From the NCBI RefSeq assembly GCF_000689255.1, contig NZ_HG964446.1:1230484-1294483 (forward strand): a DNA stretch of 64,000 bases, written 5' to 3'. Shown here piece after piece: positions 18,282-26,380 of this stretch. How positions within the stretch are numbered: the first letter of the stretch is position 1; each line of letters starts with the position of its first letter. The stretch comes from Mycobacterium triplex (GTDB taxonomy: Bacteria > Actinomycetota > Actinomycetes > Mycobacteriales > Mycobacteriaceae). A program made the position numbers and the translations under genes. The notes under the pieces are model-generated. The model saw nothing but the letters and a program-made list of their open reading frames with translations. It made no database searches and was not told the DNA's origin.

Positions 18282-19160
18282 ATGGCGAGAATCGCGATCA
18301 TCGGCGGCGGCAGCATGGGCGAGGCCCTGCTGTCGGGTCTGCTTCGGTCGGGGCGGCAGGTCAAGGACCTGGTCGTGGCCGAACGTGTCACGGAACGCGC
18401 GAAGTACCTGGCCGACACGTACTCGGTGCGGGTCAGCTCGACGCTGGCGGATGCCGTGGACAACGCGACGTTCATCGTCGTCGCGGTCAAGCCCGCCGAC
18501 GTCGAGCCGGTGATGGCCGAGTTGACCAAGGCGGTTTCCGCGGCCGAAGGGGACAGCGCCGAGCAGGTTTTCGTCACCGTCGCGGCGGGAATCACGCTCG
18601 CTTTCTTCGAATCCAAGCTGCCGGCCGGGACGCCGGTGGTCCGGGCGATGCCCAACGCCCCGGCGGTGGTGGGTGCGGGGGTGACGGCCCTGGCCAAGGG
18701 CCGTTTCGTCAGCGCCCCGCAGCTCGAAGAGGTGACGGCGCTGTTCGACGCCGTCGGTGGCGTGCTGACGGTGCCCGAGTGGCAGATGGACGCGGTGACC
18801 GCACTGTCGGGCTCCGGGCCCGCCTATTTCTTCCTGATGGTCGAGGCCCTGGTCGACGCCGGCGTCGCGGCCGGTCTGAGCCGTGGGGTGGCGACCGACC
18901 TGGCCGCACAGACGATGGCCGGGTCGGCGGCGTTGCTGCTGGAAAGGCTGGATCGCGAACCGGGACCGGCCGACAGTGAGGCGATGGGCAAGCAGGCCGA
19001 CGCCACCGCGGCGCAGCTGCGTGCCATGGTGACCTCGCCGGGCGGTACCACCGCCGCTGCGCTGCGCGAACTCGAACGAGGGGGCCTGCGCACCGCCGTC
19101 GATGCCGCCGTTCAGGCCGCGAAAACGCGCTCTGAGCAGCTAAGAATTACATCGGAATAA
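18282..19160 (+). CDS. proC: Pyrroline-5-carboxylate reductase
   Basis: Last enzyme of proline synthesis, reducing pyrroline-5-carboxylate with NAD(P)H. The Rossmann motif IIGGGSMGEALLSGL is at residues 5-19, AVKPADV marks the cofactor domain, and the C-terminal dimer domain has the conserved ALSGSGPAYFFLMVEALVDAG and SPGGTTAAALRELERGG. The length of 292 residues is normal. Confidence 0.95.
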   Translation: MARIAIIGGGSMGEALLSGLLRSGRQVKDLVVAERVTERAKYLADTYSVRVSSTLADAVDNATFIVVAVKPADVEPVMAELTKAVSAAEGDSAEQVFVTVAAGITLAFFESKLPAGTPVVRAMPNAPAVVGAGVTALAKGRFVSAPQLEEVTALFDAVGGVLTVPEWQMDAVTALSGSGPAYFFLMVEALVDAGVAAGLSRGVATDLAAQTMAGSAALLLERLDREPGPADSEAMGKQADATAAQLRAMVTSPGGTTAAALRELERGGLRTAVDAAVQAAKTRSEQLRITSE

Positions 19161-19217
19161 TTTAAAGATTTCAAAATGATTGTCCCCCACCAGTACCAGT
19201 AACCCCACTAGTCCCGC

Positions 19218-19223
19218 TATTCT
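19218..19223 (+). promoter_or_regulatory. Candidate -10 box for the BldC-like gene
   Basis: TATTCT matches TANNNT in an AT-rich 140-bp spacer after proC. It would give a leader of about 70 nt before the ATG at 19301. Confidence 0.35.
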
Positions 19224-19300
19224 CCTACGTGTATGCCCGCGTGGGTGCCAGCGGAGGGGAAGCCGGTGGCGTTGCGCGGGCCTGACACGATTGGGTTGCG

Positions 19301-19555
19301 ATGACGTCTACGAACGGGCCATCGGCGCGAGATTCCGCAGGTAAGCCGCGGGACACAGCTTCGGCCGATAGCCAGGCAAGGACACAATTTCTCACCGTCG
19401 CCGAAGTGGCGGCCCTGATGCGGGTCTCCAAGATGACGGTTTACCGCTTGGTGCACAACGGTGAGCTGCCGGCGGTGCGGGTTGGGCGGTCCTTCCGGGT
19501 GCACGCCAAGGCCGTGCACGACATGCTGGAGACGTCTTACTTCGACGCCGGCTGA
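19301..19555 (+). CDS. BldC/excisionase-type MerR-like DNA-binding protein (Rv0500A-like)
   Basis: An 84-residue protein with one DNA-binding domain (about 29-80): FLTVAEVAALMRVSKMTVYRLVHNGELPAVRVGRSFRVH is the signature of excisionase-like winged helices and of BldC in Streptomyces. BldC proteins bind direct repeats and regulate development; a regulatory role here is inferred. The first 28 residues look disordered. Confidence 0.88.
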   Translation: MTSTNGPSARDSAGKPRDTASADSQARTQFLTVAEVAALMRVSKMTVYRLVHNGELPAVRVGRSFRVHAKAVHDMLETSYFDAG

Positions 19556-19665
19556 GCCGCCGCCCGCCGCGAGACACGGCGGGACGGATCGGGACCGACG
19601 CGCCGGGCGCGGCCATTCGAGTGGTCGCGCGACTGACGGTTTGGTGTTCGGTGCGGCCCGCCGGG

Positions 19666-19671
19666 TAAAGT
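19666..19671 (+). promoter_or_regulatory. Probable -10 box of the bS22 gene
   Basis: TAAAGT matches TANNNT, with TTGGTG 19 bases further upstream (19641-19646) as a possible -35 box. The gap fits a strong constitutive promoter for a ribosomal protein gene, though a spacing of 19 is slightly long. Confidence 0.4.
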
Positions 19672-19734
19672 GACCGCGAGGTTTTCAAGACCTTTAGCAG
19701 TCCTTAAGCGGTCACCGGTCAGATAGCGGAGTTC

Positions 19735-19836
19735 ATGGGTTCAGTAATCAAGAAGCGGCGCAAGCGTATGTCGAAGAAGAAGCACCGCAAGCTGCTGCGC
19801 CGCACACGGGTGCAACGCAGAAAACTCGGCAAGTAA
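19735..19836 (+). CDS. Small ribosomal protein bS22 (Rv0500B-like)
   Basis: A 33-residue, extremely basic peptide: [20 protein letters not shown] at the N-terminus and VQRRKLGK at the C-terminus. It matches the AURKAIP1/COX24-domain peptide found as bS22 in the 30S subunit of mycobacterial ribosomes. A GGAG motif sits three bases before the ATG. The gene is too short for most gene finders and lies between the BldC-like gene and galE2. Confidence 0.93.
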
Positions 19837-19908
19837 GCCCCGCGTCGCCGCACCCGAAGAACTCACCGACCGGCGCGCGGCCATAGCGCCGCGACCCAGC
19901 TCGGCCGT

Positions 19909-19914
19909 TAGGCT
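19909..19914 (+). promoter_or_regulatory. Probable -10 box of galE2
   Basis: TAGGCT is six bases before the GTG at 19921, an arrangement that starts transcription on the start codon. The same TAGGCT-N6-GTG layout recurs at 51366-51380. Confidence 0.5.
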
Positions 19915-19920
19915 GTCTGG

Positions 19921-21048
19921 GTGGATTCGTCGAGCGGGGGCGGCGCCGGAACCGGCGACAACGCGGATAGCACGATGCACTACCCCAAAGTGGTGCTGGT
20001 TACCGGTGCGTGCCGGTTTCTCGGCGGCTACCTGATTGCCCGGCTGGCGCAGAACCCGCTGATTCAGAACGTCATCGCGGTGGACGCGATCGCCCCCAGC
20101 AAGGACATGCTGCGCCGCATGGGGCGGGCCGAGTTCGTTCGCGCCGACATTCGTAATCCCTTCATAGCCAAGGTGATTCGCAACGGCGACGTCGACACGG
20201 TGGTGCATGCCGCGGCGGCGTCGTACGCGCCGCGCTCCGGCGGCACGGCGGCGCTGAAGGAATTGAACGTGATGGGCGCGATGCAGCTCTTCGCGGCCTG
20301 CCAGAAAGCGCCGTCGGTTCGTCGCGTCGTGCTGAAGTCGACGTCGGAGGTGTACGGGTCGAGCCCACACGACCCGGTGATGTTCACCGAGGACAGCAGC
20401 AGCCGTCGTCCGCTGCGCGGTGGTTTCGCCAAGGACAGCCTCGATATCGAGGGATACGTCCGCGGATTGGGCCGGCGCCGGCCCGATATCGCGGTGACGA
20501 TTCTGCGGCTGGCCAACATGATTGGCCCGGCGATGGACACCACGCTGTCGCGGTATCTGGCTGGGCCGGTGGTCCCGACGATGTTCGGCCGCGACGCGCG
20601 ATTGCAGTTGCTGCACGAGCAGGATGCGTTGGGAGCGCTCGAGCGCGCGGCGATGGCCGGCAAGGCCGGCACCTTCAACATCGGCGCCGACGGCATCGTG
20701 ATGCTGTCGCAAGCGATCCGGCGCGCGGGCCGGATTCCGTTGCCGGTACCCGGTTTCGGAGTGTGGGCACTCGATTCGCTGAGACGAGCTAACCGTTATA
20801 CCGAGATCAATCGCGAACAATTCAATTATCTCAGTTATGGCCGGGTCATGGACACCACCCGGATGCGCTCCGAGCTCGGCTACCACCCGAAATGGTCCAC
20901 CGCGGAGGCCTTTGACGACTACGTTCGTGGTCGTGGCCTGACTCCCATAATCGACCCGCATCGGGTACGCTCCTTGGAAGGTCGCGCCATAGCCTTAGCG
21001 CAGCGCTGGGGTAGCCGAAATCCAATTCCATGGACTGGGGTCAGGTAG
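19921..21048 (+). CDS. galE2: NAD-dependent epimerase/dehydratase-like protein (Rv0501-like)
   Basis: Extended short-chain dehydrogenase fold of 375 residues. An about 20-residue Gly-rich N-terminus precedes VVLVTGACRFLGGYLIARL (nucleotide binding), then VDTVVHAAAASYAP and VVLKSTSEVYGSSP. The usual catalytic Tyr-x3-Lys is not visible where expected; the region reads FAKDSLDIEGYVRGLG. The galE name follows M. tuberculosis, but the missing Tyr-Lys pair argues against a normal UDP-glucose 4-epimerase. Leaderless GTG start; the acyltransferase gene follows after five bases. Confidence 0.88.
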   Translation: MDSSSGGGAGTGDNADSTMHYPKVVLVTGACRFLGGYLIARLAQNPLIQNVIAVDAIAPSKDMLRRMGRAEFVRADIRNPFIAKVIRNGDVDTVVHAAAASYAPRSGGTAALKELNVMGAMQLFAACQKAPSVRRVVLKSTSEVYGSSPHDPVMFTEDSSSRRPLRGGFAKDSLDIEGYVRGLGRRRPDIAVTILRLANMIGPAMDTTLSRYLAGPVVPTMFGRDARLQLLHEQDALGALERAAMAGKAGTFNIGADGIVMLSQAIRRAGRIPLPVPGFGVWALDSLRRANRYTEINREQFNYLSYGRVMDTTRMRSELGYHPKWSTAEAFDDYVRGRGLTPIIDPHRVRSLEGRAIALAQRWGSRNPIPWTGVR

Positions 21049-21053
21049 ATATC

Positions 21054-22109
21054 GTGGCGGGTGAAACCAGAGCGAATGTTATTCCCCTGCATAGCAATCG
21101 GGGTCGGGTAGCAGCTCGCCGGAGAGCCGAAGCGTCGCGTCAGCATCCGTCCTTGCTGCCCGATCCGCACGGCCACGCGTCGGCCGAACAGCTCGCCGCG
21201 GTGGTCTCCGAAATCGACGACCACCGCCGCGTCGGGGGTGGGGCTTCGGCAACGGAGGCTCCGCTCAACGAGTTCGCTCAACAGGTCGCCGCGGTCGCCG
21301 GATTTTTCCGGCAGCGGATGACGGGTGACTACACCGTCGACGAGTTCGGGTTCGATCCGCACTTCAACAACGCGATCGTTCGGCCTTTGCTGAGATTCTT
21401 CTTCAAGTCCTGGTTCCGCTGCGAGGTCAGCGGAATCGAGAACCTGCCGAGCGAAGGCCCCGCGCTGTTGGTGGCCAACCACGCCGGGGTGTTGCCGTTC
21501 GACGGACTGATGCTGTCGGTGGCGGTGCACGACGAGCATCCGGCGCAACGGGACATGCGGCTGCTGGCCGCCGACATGGTGTTCGACCTACCCCTGGTCG
21601 GTGAGACCGCCCGTAAGGCGGGTCACACCATGGCCTGCACGACGGACGCGCACCGGCTGCTGGCCGCCGGCGAGCTCACCGCGGTGTTCCCGGAGGGCTA
21701 TAAGGGGCTGGGCAAGCGCTTCGAGGACCGCTATCGGTTGCAGCGGTTCGGCCGCGGTGGCTTCGTGACGGCGGCGCTGCGCACCAAGGCGCCGATCATC
21801 CCGTGCTCGATCATCGGGTCCGAGGAGATCTACCCGATGCTGACCGACGTGAAGCTGCTGGCGCGGCTGTTCGGCCTGCCCTACTTCCCGGTCACCCCGC
21901 TGTTCCCGTTGGCCGGGCCGGCGGGCCTGTTGCCGCTGCCGTCGAAGTGGCGCATCGCGTTCGGCGAGCCGATCTACACCAACGACTACGCCGCGTCCGA
22001 CGCCGAGGACCCGATGGTCACCTTCGAGTTGACCGACCAGGTGCGCGAGACGATCCAGCAGACGCTGTACCGGCTACTGGCCGGGCGCCGCAACGTCTTT
22101 CTCGGATAG
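21054..22109 (+). CDS. PlsC-like phospholipid/glycerol acyltransferase (Rv0502-like)
   Basis: A 351-residue acyltransferase of the LPLAT family. The acceptor motif is NHAGVLPFD, in which His and Asp are six residues apart instead of the usual four, and FPEGYKG is the phosphate-binding motif. Residues 1-75 look disordered; PSKWRIAFGEP is a conserved C-terminal block. The GTG at 21054 is preferred because it gives the same N-terminal start (VAGETRANVIPLHS) as Rv0502; an ATG at 21030 lies inside galE2. It is in an operon with galE2. Confidence 0.88.
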   Translation: MAGETRANVIPLHSNRGRVAARRRAEASRQHPSLLPDPHGHASAEQLAAVVSEIDDHRRVGGGASATEAPLNEFAQQVAAVAGFFRQRMTGDYTVDEFGFDPHFNNAIVRPLLRFFFKSWFRCEVSGIENLPSEGPALLVANHAGVLPFDGLMLSVAVHDEHPAQRDMRLLAADMVFDLPLVGETARKAGHTMACTTDAHRLLAAGELTAVFPEGYKGLGKRFEDRYRLQRFGRGGFVTAALRTKAPIIPCSIIGSEEIYPMLTDVKLLARLFGLPYFPVTPLFPLAGPAGLLPLPSKWRIAFGEPIYTNDYAASDAEDPMVTFELTDQVRETIQQTLYRLLAGRRNVFLG

Positions 22110-22122
22110 CCTTAGCCTTCTG

Positions 22123-22184
22123 CCGCGAGCGTAACGCCACGGTGCAAAAATCGGCCGAACTTCGGCGTGGCGTTACGTCCGCGG
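22123..22184. repeat. Interspersed palindromic element, copy 2
   Basis: CGTAACGCCAC (22130-22140) and GTGGCGTTACG (22167-22177) are perfect 11-bp arms. The pairing extends outward to CCGCG and CGCGG, making an 18-bp stem with one mismatch and one G-T. It occupies the 81-bp gap between two convergent genes, so it may end transcription from both sides. It shares CCGCGAGCGTAA with copy 1. Confidence 0.65.
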
Positions 22185-22190
22185 AAAGAA

Positions 22191-23120
22191 TTACTTGACC
22201 ATCGTGAACTGGCAAACGTTGGTGTAGCCGTCGCGGAACAGGTCCGAGCAGCCCCGCAGGTACTTCAGGTAGATGTCGTAGGTGTCCTGCCCCTTCAGGG
22301 CGATCGCCTCTTCCTTGTGGGCTTCGAGGGCGTCTCCCCAGGCGGTCAGCGTCGGCACGTAGTTCTTGCCGATGAAGTGGTGTCGCTCGATCTTGAAGCC
22401 CGCATCCGTGGAGTACTTGTCGACCAGATCGACCTGCGGCAACTTTCCGCCCGGGTAGATCTCCTTCAAGATGAAGCTGATGAACCGCAGCAGGGTCATG
22501 TTCACCTTCAAGCCCATCGCGTTGCCCTCTTCGCGGCTGGGCACCACGATCGAGTGCAGCAGCATGCGGCCGTCGTCGGGCAGCAGGTCGTAGTACTTCT
22601 TGAAGAAGGTGGCGTAGCGCTCGTACCCGGCGTCACCGGCGCCGTCGGCGAAGTGCTCGAACGCGCCCAGCGACACGATGCGGTCGATGGGTTCGTCGGG
22701 GAATTCCTCCCAGCCCTGAATCCGCACCTCCTTGCGGCGGGGGCTGTCCATCTTGTCGAACTCCGCCACGCAGTGGGCGTGCTGGTTCTCGCTAAGCGTC
22801 AAGCCGATGACGTTGACGTCGTACTCGGCCACCGCGTGCCGCATCGTCGAGCCCCAGCCGCTTCCGATGTCGAGCAGCGTCATGCCGGGCTCGAGGTTCA
22901 GTTTGTCCAGGGCGAGCTTGCGCTTGGCGTATTGGGCCTCTTCGAGCGTCTTGGTCAGGTTCTGCGGGTCCGGGTTCTCGTCGAAGTAGCCGCAGCTGTA
23001 GGTCATCGACGGGTCAAGCCAGAGCTTGAAGAACTCGTTCGACTTGTCGTAATGGGATCGGACCGCTTCGACCGGTGGTTTTAGCTGTTGGGTGCTACCC
23101 GTTTCCCCCTGGGGCGTCAT
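22191..23120 (-). CDS. cmaA2: Mycolic acid cyclopropane synthase
   Basis: SAM-dependent methyltransferase that cyclopropanates mycolic acids; in M. tuberculosis CmaA2 makes trans-cyclopropanes. [11 protein letters not shown] at the N-terminus, [20 protein letters not shown] (SAM binding), GLTLSENQ and [11 protein letters not shown] are family signatures, and [20 protein letters not shown] closes the protein. With the ATG at 23120 it has 309 residues; a seven-residue segment after YFDEN is longer than in the M. tuberculosis protein. Other paralogues (MmaA family) are close, so the exact product stereochemistry is uncertain. The upstream dehydratase gene ends ten bases before the start. Confidence 0.88.
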   Translation of the reverse strand: MTPQGETGSTQQLKPPVEAVRSHYDKSNEFFKLWLDPSMTYSCGYFDENPDPQNLTKTLEEAQYAKRKLALDKLNLEPGMTLLDIGSGWGSTMRHAVAEYDVNVIGLTLSENQHAHCVAEFDKMDSPRRKEVRIQGWEEFPDEPIDRIVSLGAFEHFADGAGDAGYERYATFFKKYYDLLPDDGRMLLHSIVVPSREEGNAMGLKVNMTLLRFISFILKEIYPGGKLPQVDLVDKYSTDAGFKIERHHFIGKNYVPTLTAWGDALEAHKEEAIALKGQDTYDIYLKYLRGCSDLFRDGYTNVCQFTMVK

Positions 23121-23130
23121 CGAATCGACC

Positions 23131-23664
23131 CTACTTTTGTGCAGATATTGATGCAATCGCGGCGACGGTTTCTTCAGCGCGCGCGTCTGGGTGTGAGGCC
23201 TCACCGAGCATCGTGACGACGCTGGTGACGACCGGGTTCCCGTCGACGTCTGTCACTTCGCTGCGGATCTCGGCGATGACGGTGCCGTGCGACTCGATGA
23301 CCGAGTCCAGATACGTGTCGAAGTGCAGTTTGTCGTGGGCCAGGATCGGGCGGTGAAAGGTGAACTTCTGGTCGCGATGCAGCACTCGGGCGATGTTGAT
23401 CGGGATGCTGAACTTGGTGAAGATGTCCAGCTGCACGCGCCGGCCCGCAATCGCCAGGAAGGTCAGCGGTGCCACCACCGCCGGATACCCGGCTTCGGCG
23501 GCGTCAGCTTCGCTGAAGTGCGTCGGGTGGTCGTCTTGCACCGCGAGCGCGAATTCGCGGATCTTCTCCCGTCCGACCTCGAAGTGATCCGGTGCCCGGT
23601 AATGGCTGCCGATCAGGCCCTGGGTGCCCTCTGGAAGGTGCGTAGCCCCCTCTGGAGTGTTCAT
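23131..23664 (-). CDS. MaoC-like hot-dog dehydratase subunit (Rv0504c-like, UPF0336)
   Basis: A 177-residue protein of the FAS1-DH/UPF0336 family, related to the HadA and HadC subunits of the mycolic acid 3-hydroxyacyl-ACP dehydratase. [21 protein letters not shown] is the typical N-terminus and [21 protein letters not shown] the conserved middle. The catalytic His-Asp pair of HadB-type subunits is not apparent, so it is likely a substrate-binding type subunit. It is in an operon with cmaA2 downstream and serB1 46 bp upstream. Confidence 0.85.
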   Translation of the reverse strand: MNTPEGATHLPEGTQGLIGSHYRAPDHFEVGREKIREFALAVQDDHPTHFSEADAAEAGYPAVVAPLTFLAIAGRRVQLDIFTKFSIPINIARVLHRDQKFTFHRPILAHDKLHFDTYLDSVIESHGTVIAEIRSEVTDVDGNPVVTSVVTMLGEASHPDARAEETVAAIASISAQK

Positions 23665-23710
23665 GGCTGTGCACGCTCCCCACTTAGTCGTTGCTCAGCG
23701 GCGCAGCCTA

Positions 23711-24628
23711 TCAGCGTGATTGACGCCGGGACGCCAACGCCGCCAGCGCACCGCCCGCCGCGCCGAGTGCCAGCGCCGATGGCACCCCGATCCGAGCCGC
23801 CTTCCGAGCGGTCCGGAAGTCGCGGATTTCCCATCCCCGTTCGCGGGCCAGGGCGCGCAGCCGAGCGTCGGGGTTGATCGCGACCGCCGTGCCCACCAGC
23901 GACAACATCGGTACGTCGTTATAGCTGTCCGAGTACGCCGTGCACCGTTTGAGGTTGAGGCCCTCGCGGATCGCCAGGGACCGCACGGCGTGTGCCTTGC
24001 CCGGACCGTGCAGGATGTCGCCGACTAACCGGCCGGTGAACACGCCGTCGACCGACTCCGCGACGGTGCCGAGCGCGCCGGTCAGGCCGAGCCGACGCGC
24101 GATGGTCGCGGCGAGTTCGTACGGCGTGGCCGTGATCAGCCAGACTTGCTGGCCGGCGTCCAGATGCATCTGGGTGAGCTCGCGGGTGCCTGCCCAGATC
24201 TTGTCGGCGATGATCTCGTCGTAGACGTCCTCGCCGAGAGCGACCAACTCCTCGACCGAGCGGCCCTCGATGAAGGTCAGCGCTTTGCGCCGGCCGGCGG
24301 CGACGTCGTTGCTGTTCTCCTTGCCGAGCAATTGAAACTTGGCCTGCGCGTAGATGAATCCGACGACATCGCGATAGGTGAAGTAGTTGCGCGCGGCCAG
24401 TCCGCGTCCGAAATGTACTGCCGAGGACCCTTGCACCAACGTGTTGTCCACATCGAAGAATGCGGCGGCGGTCAGGTCGATCGGCGGTTGCGGGCCCCCC
24501 TCTGCCGCCGTGGACTCCTGCAAGCCCTCGAGCGCGCGCGCGGCGCTGGCATTGGCGGCGACGGATTCCAAGTCGACGCGGACGGCGGGGTCGGTGCTGT
24601 CCGACCCACTCGACTCAGCGGAAGTCAT
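23711..24628 (-). CDS. serB1: HAD-IB phosphatase, SerB-like
   Basis: A 305-residue HAD-superfamily phosphatase named after phosphoserine phosphatase. Motif I is [11 protein letters not shown] (Asp59 nucleophile, Asp61), followed by a helical cap; motif II Thr is in LITATPYE, and motif III in [14 protein letters not shown]-terminal hydrophobic segment ([15 protein letters not shown]) may anchor it in the membrane, unlike the serine-pathway SerB2. The ATG at 24628 is chosen over GTG 24634 because the AAGGAGG site is seven bases upstream of it. Confidence 0.9.
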   Translation of the reverse strand: MTSAESSGSDSTDPAVRVDLESVAANASAARALEGLQESTAAEGGPQPPIDLTAAAFFDVDNTLVQGSSAVHFGRGLAARNYFTYRDVVGFIYAQAKFQLLGKENSNDVAAGRRKALTFIEGRSVEELVALGEDVYDEIIADKIWAGTRELTQMHLDAGQQVWLITATPYELAATIARRLGLTGALGTVAESVDGVFTGRLVGDILHGPGKAHAVRSLAIREGLNLKRCTAYSDSYNDVPMLSLVGTAVAINPDARLRALARERGWEIRDFRTARKAARIGVPSALALGAAGGALAALASRRQSR

Positions 24629-24633
24629 CGTCA

Positions 24634-24642
24634 CACCTCCTT
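24634..24642 (-). promoter_or_regulatory. Very strong ribosome-binding site of serB1
   Basis: AAGGAGGTG on the minus strand is a perfect match to the 16S rRNA 3' end. It is seven bases from the ATG at 24628 but touches the GTG at 24634, which decides the start. Confidence 0.8.
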
Positions 24643-25028
24643 GATCGCCGGGCCGCCCGATGGCCGTGCTGCGGCCGCTATCAACCCTATCCGGCAGATG
24701 TCAGAGGCAGGTTTACGCCTCGGGGATCGGTGGAGTTGGCCCACTCTCGCCAGAGTGCGACTTGGGGGTGATGGTTTCGGCATGCCGTCCAGCAATGCCG
24801 CGGTCAGTTCCTAAAGAATCGCGAGGACTTTCATCCTCGGTTGGTCCTCGGCAAGGCGAATCCGTAAGCGTTCGAATCGCCTTCGAGTGCATAGCGCCTT
24901 CTTTTAAGGTCGGACTGTCTCTTTCTAGGAAGTTAATGGCTTGCGGATCGGCAGGCTAATACGCGGGTCGAGACCGCGATCGGCCCGCTTGACGAACTGC
25001 GTTGTAAGACGGAGGTCCGAGCAAACAA
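24643..25028. other. Gene-free spacer with stacked hairpins between serB1 and the ESX trio
   Basis: 386 bp without a supported gene; less GC-rich than its surroundings. M. tuberculosis has mmpS2-mmpL2 at this place. Three inverted repeats lie close together: CGAGGAC (24822-24828) with GTCCTCG (24844-24850), or alternatively with TCCTCG at 24834-24839; AAGGCGA (24853-24859) with TCGCCTT (24877-24883); and CCTT with AAGG near 24897-24909. They could form a terminator for the minus-strand ESX genes, or a small RNA. The serB1 promoter must also be in this gap. Confidence 0.5.
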
Positions 25029-25388
25029 CTATCTCCGATTCTCATAATGACGTATTTTCCAGCATCCGCGGGCCGGAAGCGGGTCGCCCTGGCCGGAGAT
25101 GTTGGACTGCGCTTCGGCCAGCGAGTAGTTGTGCGCCGACATTCGCACGCCATCGCCCAAGCAGCACAACCCATTTCGCGTCGCCGCCATCGCCTCGACG
25201 AGTTTGGGCGCCGAACCGTCGTAGCTGTGGCCGAGCGCCACGCCGACGGGATCGTCGCCGGCGATACCCGCGCATCCCGACAGCGCCGCTGTCAACGTCG
25301 AGATCACCGAGCCCAAACCCTCGCCCGCGGTGACGACCTGGTTGCCCACGCTATCGAGGGCCGTGGGGTCGACCACGAGCGGCGTCAT
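25029..25388 (-). CDS. EspC-like type VII secretion-associated protein
   Basis: A 119-residue helical protein like the EspC family (DUF2580). It starts MTPLVVDPTALDSVGNQVV, as EspC-type proteins do, and has two predicted amphipathic helices. Near the C-terminus NYSLAEAQS contains Y-x3-E, the export signal of ESX substrates. The last residues (GCWKIRHYENRR) are odd for the family and the protein has three cysteines, two adjacent (LCCLG). It follows the second WXG100 gene by four bases. No ESX core machinery genes are in the window. Confidence 0.75.
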   Translation of the reverse strand: MTPLVVDPTALDSVGNQVVTAGEGLGSVISTLTAALSGCAGIAGDDPVGVALGHSYDGSAPKLVEAMAATRNGLCCLGDGVRMSAHNYSLAEAQSNISGQGDPLPARGCWKIRHYENRR

Positions 25389-25392
25389 TACC

Positions 25393-25683
25393 TCACGACC
25401 ACATGCTCAGATTCTTGGCCATGGCGCCGGTGTAATTGCCGTGCGCGGTCGCGCCGGCCGCCTTCAACTGGGCCAGCGCCTCGCGCATCATCGCCTCGCC
25501 GCGGGCCCAGTGTTGGTGGGCCTGTGCGTGGGAGGCCGCGCCTTCGCCCGTCCACGCCAAATGCAGATTGCTTACCAGCGAATCGATTTCGGCGAGCATG
25601 CTTTCGGCATGCCGCTGAAACTCGGCCATCCGCTGCACCGAGTCTGCCAACGCCTGCGGGTCGACCCGAAAGGCCTCAGCCAC
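25393..25683 (-). CDS. WXG100 (ESAT-6-like) protein 2
   Basis: A 96-residue protein starting VAEAFRVDPQALADSVQRM. The helix-turn-helix hairpin with the turn LHLAWTGEGAAS contains W-x-G. The C-terminus (NYTGAMAKNLSMWS) lacks a Y-x3-D/E signal, as expected for the ESAT-6-type partner of a heterodimer. The GTG start overlaps the end of the upstream WXG100 gene by eight bases. Confidence 0.85.
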   Translation of the reverse strand: MAEAFRVDPQALADSVQRMAEFQRHAESMLAEIDSLVSNLHLAWTGEGAASHAQAHQHWARGEAMMREALAQLKAAGATAHGNYTGAMAKNLSMWS

Positions 25684-25987
25684 GGTGCACCCCCCGAACC
25701 AGCTGCGCCGAAACGGCCTCGTTGTGCTGATAGCCCTTAGCGGCCTGGGCCACCGCCCTGGCCAGGAGCGACAATCCGGTCTCGACCTCGCGCGCCCCGC
25801 GTTGCCACAGCTCCCACGCGGCGGCGTAGGCGCTTCCCGACCCGCCCTGCCAGCCGCCCAGCATCTCGCCGACCTGACCGTCCAGTTCGGCCAGCTGACT
25901 GCGCAGGTTTTCGGCGGCACCCAGCAGCGACTGGGCAAAACCGTCCATCAGCTGCGGATCGACGTGCAGCTCGTTGCCTGCAGCCAT
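25676..25987 (-). CDS. WXG100 (CFP-10-like) protein 1
   Basis: A 103-residue protein, first gene of the trio. ELHVDPQLMDGFAQSLLGAA opens helix one and MLGGWQGGSGSAYAAAW contains the W-x-G turn. The C-terminus has AKGYQHNEAVS with Y-x3-E, the secretion signal normally carried by one partner of an ESX heterodimer. With protein 2 it therefore makes a complete CFP-10/ESAT-6-like pair. Divergent from the glutaredoxin-like gene, 69 bp apart. Confidence 0.87.
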   Translation of the reverse strand: MAAGNELHVDPQLMDGFAQSLLGAAENLRSQLAELDGQVGEMLGGWQGGSGSAYAAAWELWQRGAREVETGLSLLARAVAQAAKGYQHNEAVSAQLVRGVHRG

Positions 25988-26056
25988 AGCCGCAACCTAG
26001 TAAGTGCCGGAGCCGCCCACAATTCACCCGTGAGTGCACACAGGCACACTGGTGCC

Positions 26057-26317
26057 ATGACTGAGCGCCCCAAGGTGGAGCTGCTGACCCGCGCCGGATG
26101 CACCATATGCGCGCGGGCCTACGCCCGGCTGGCGGAACTGGCCGGAGAGCTGGATTTCGAGCTGGCGGCCACCGACGTCGACGCCGCCGCAGCGGCCGGC
26201 GACCCCGGGCTGCGGGCCGAGTTCGGCGACCGGCTGCCCGTGATTTTGCTGGATGGCCGCGAGCACAGTTACTGGGAGATCGACGAGCCGCGGCTGCGCG
26301 CCGACCTCGCTCGATAA
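26057..26317 (+). CDS. Glutaredoxin-like thiol protein (Rv0508-like, DUF836)
   Basis: An 86-residue thioredoxin-fold protein. VELLTRAGCTICARA holds a C-x2-C pair (Cys15, Cys18), and GDRLPVILLDGREH carries the cis-Pro. It is probably a mycothiol- or thioredoxin-linked reductant; the partner is unknown. It comes 122 bp before hemA and is followed directly by a hairpin. Confidence 0.87.
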   Translation: MTERPKVELLTRAGCTICARAYARLAELAGELDFELAATDVDAAAAAGDPGLRAEFGDRLPVILLDGREHSYWEIDEPRLRADLAR

Positions 26318-26321
26318 CGCC

Positions 26322-26338
26322 CCGGGCACCGAGCCCGG
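26322..26338 (+). terminator. Hairpin after the glutaredoxin-like gene
   Basis: CCGGGC (26322-26327) and GCCCGG (26333-26338) pair around ACCGA, four bases after the stop. No U-tract follows, as is common in mycobacteria, so termination is plausible but unproven. Confidence 0.4.
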
Positions 26339-26352
26339 TGGGAGCGGACTCA

Positions 26353-26375
26353 TTATTTGGTAGCCCACCGAATAA
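26353..26375. promoter_or_regulatory. Palindrome in the hemA promoter region
   Basis: TTATTTGGT (26353-26361) and ACCGAATAA (26367-26375) are inverted with one mismatch and a 5-bp centre. It is an AT-rich operator-like site in a GC-rich genome. A TANNNT box (TACCGT, 26381-26386) begins six bases downstream, so a bound protein would block the promoter. Confidence 0.5.
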
Positions 26376-26380
26376 ACGTT

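Noticed and set aside
24800..24890. tRNA gene suggested by GTTCGAATC
   Set aside because: No acceptor stem, D arm or anticodon arm can be folded around the T-loop-like bases.
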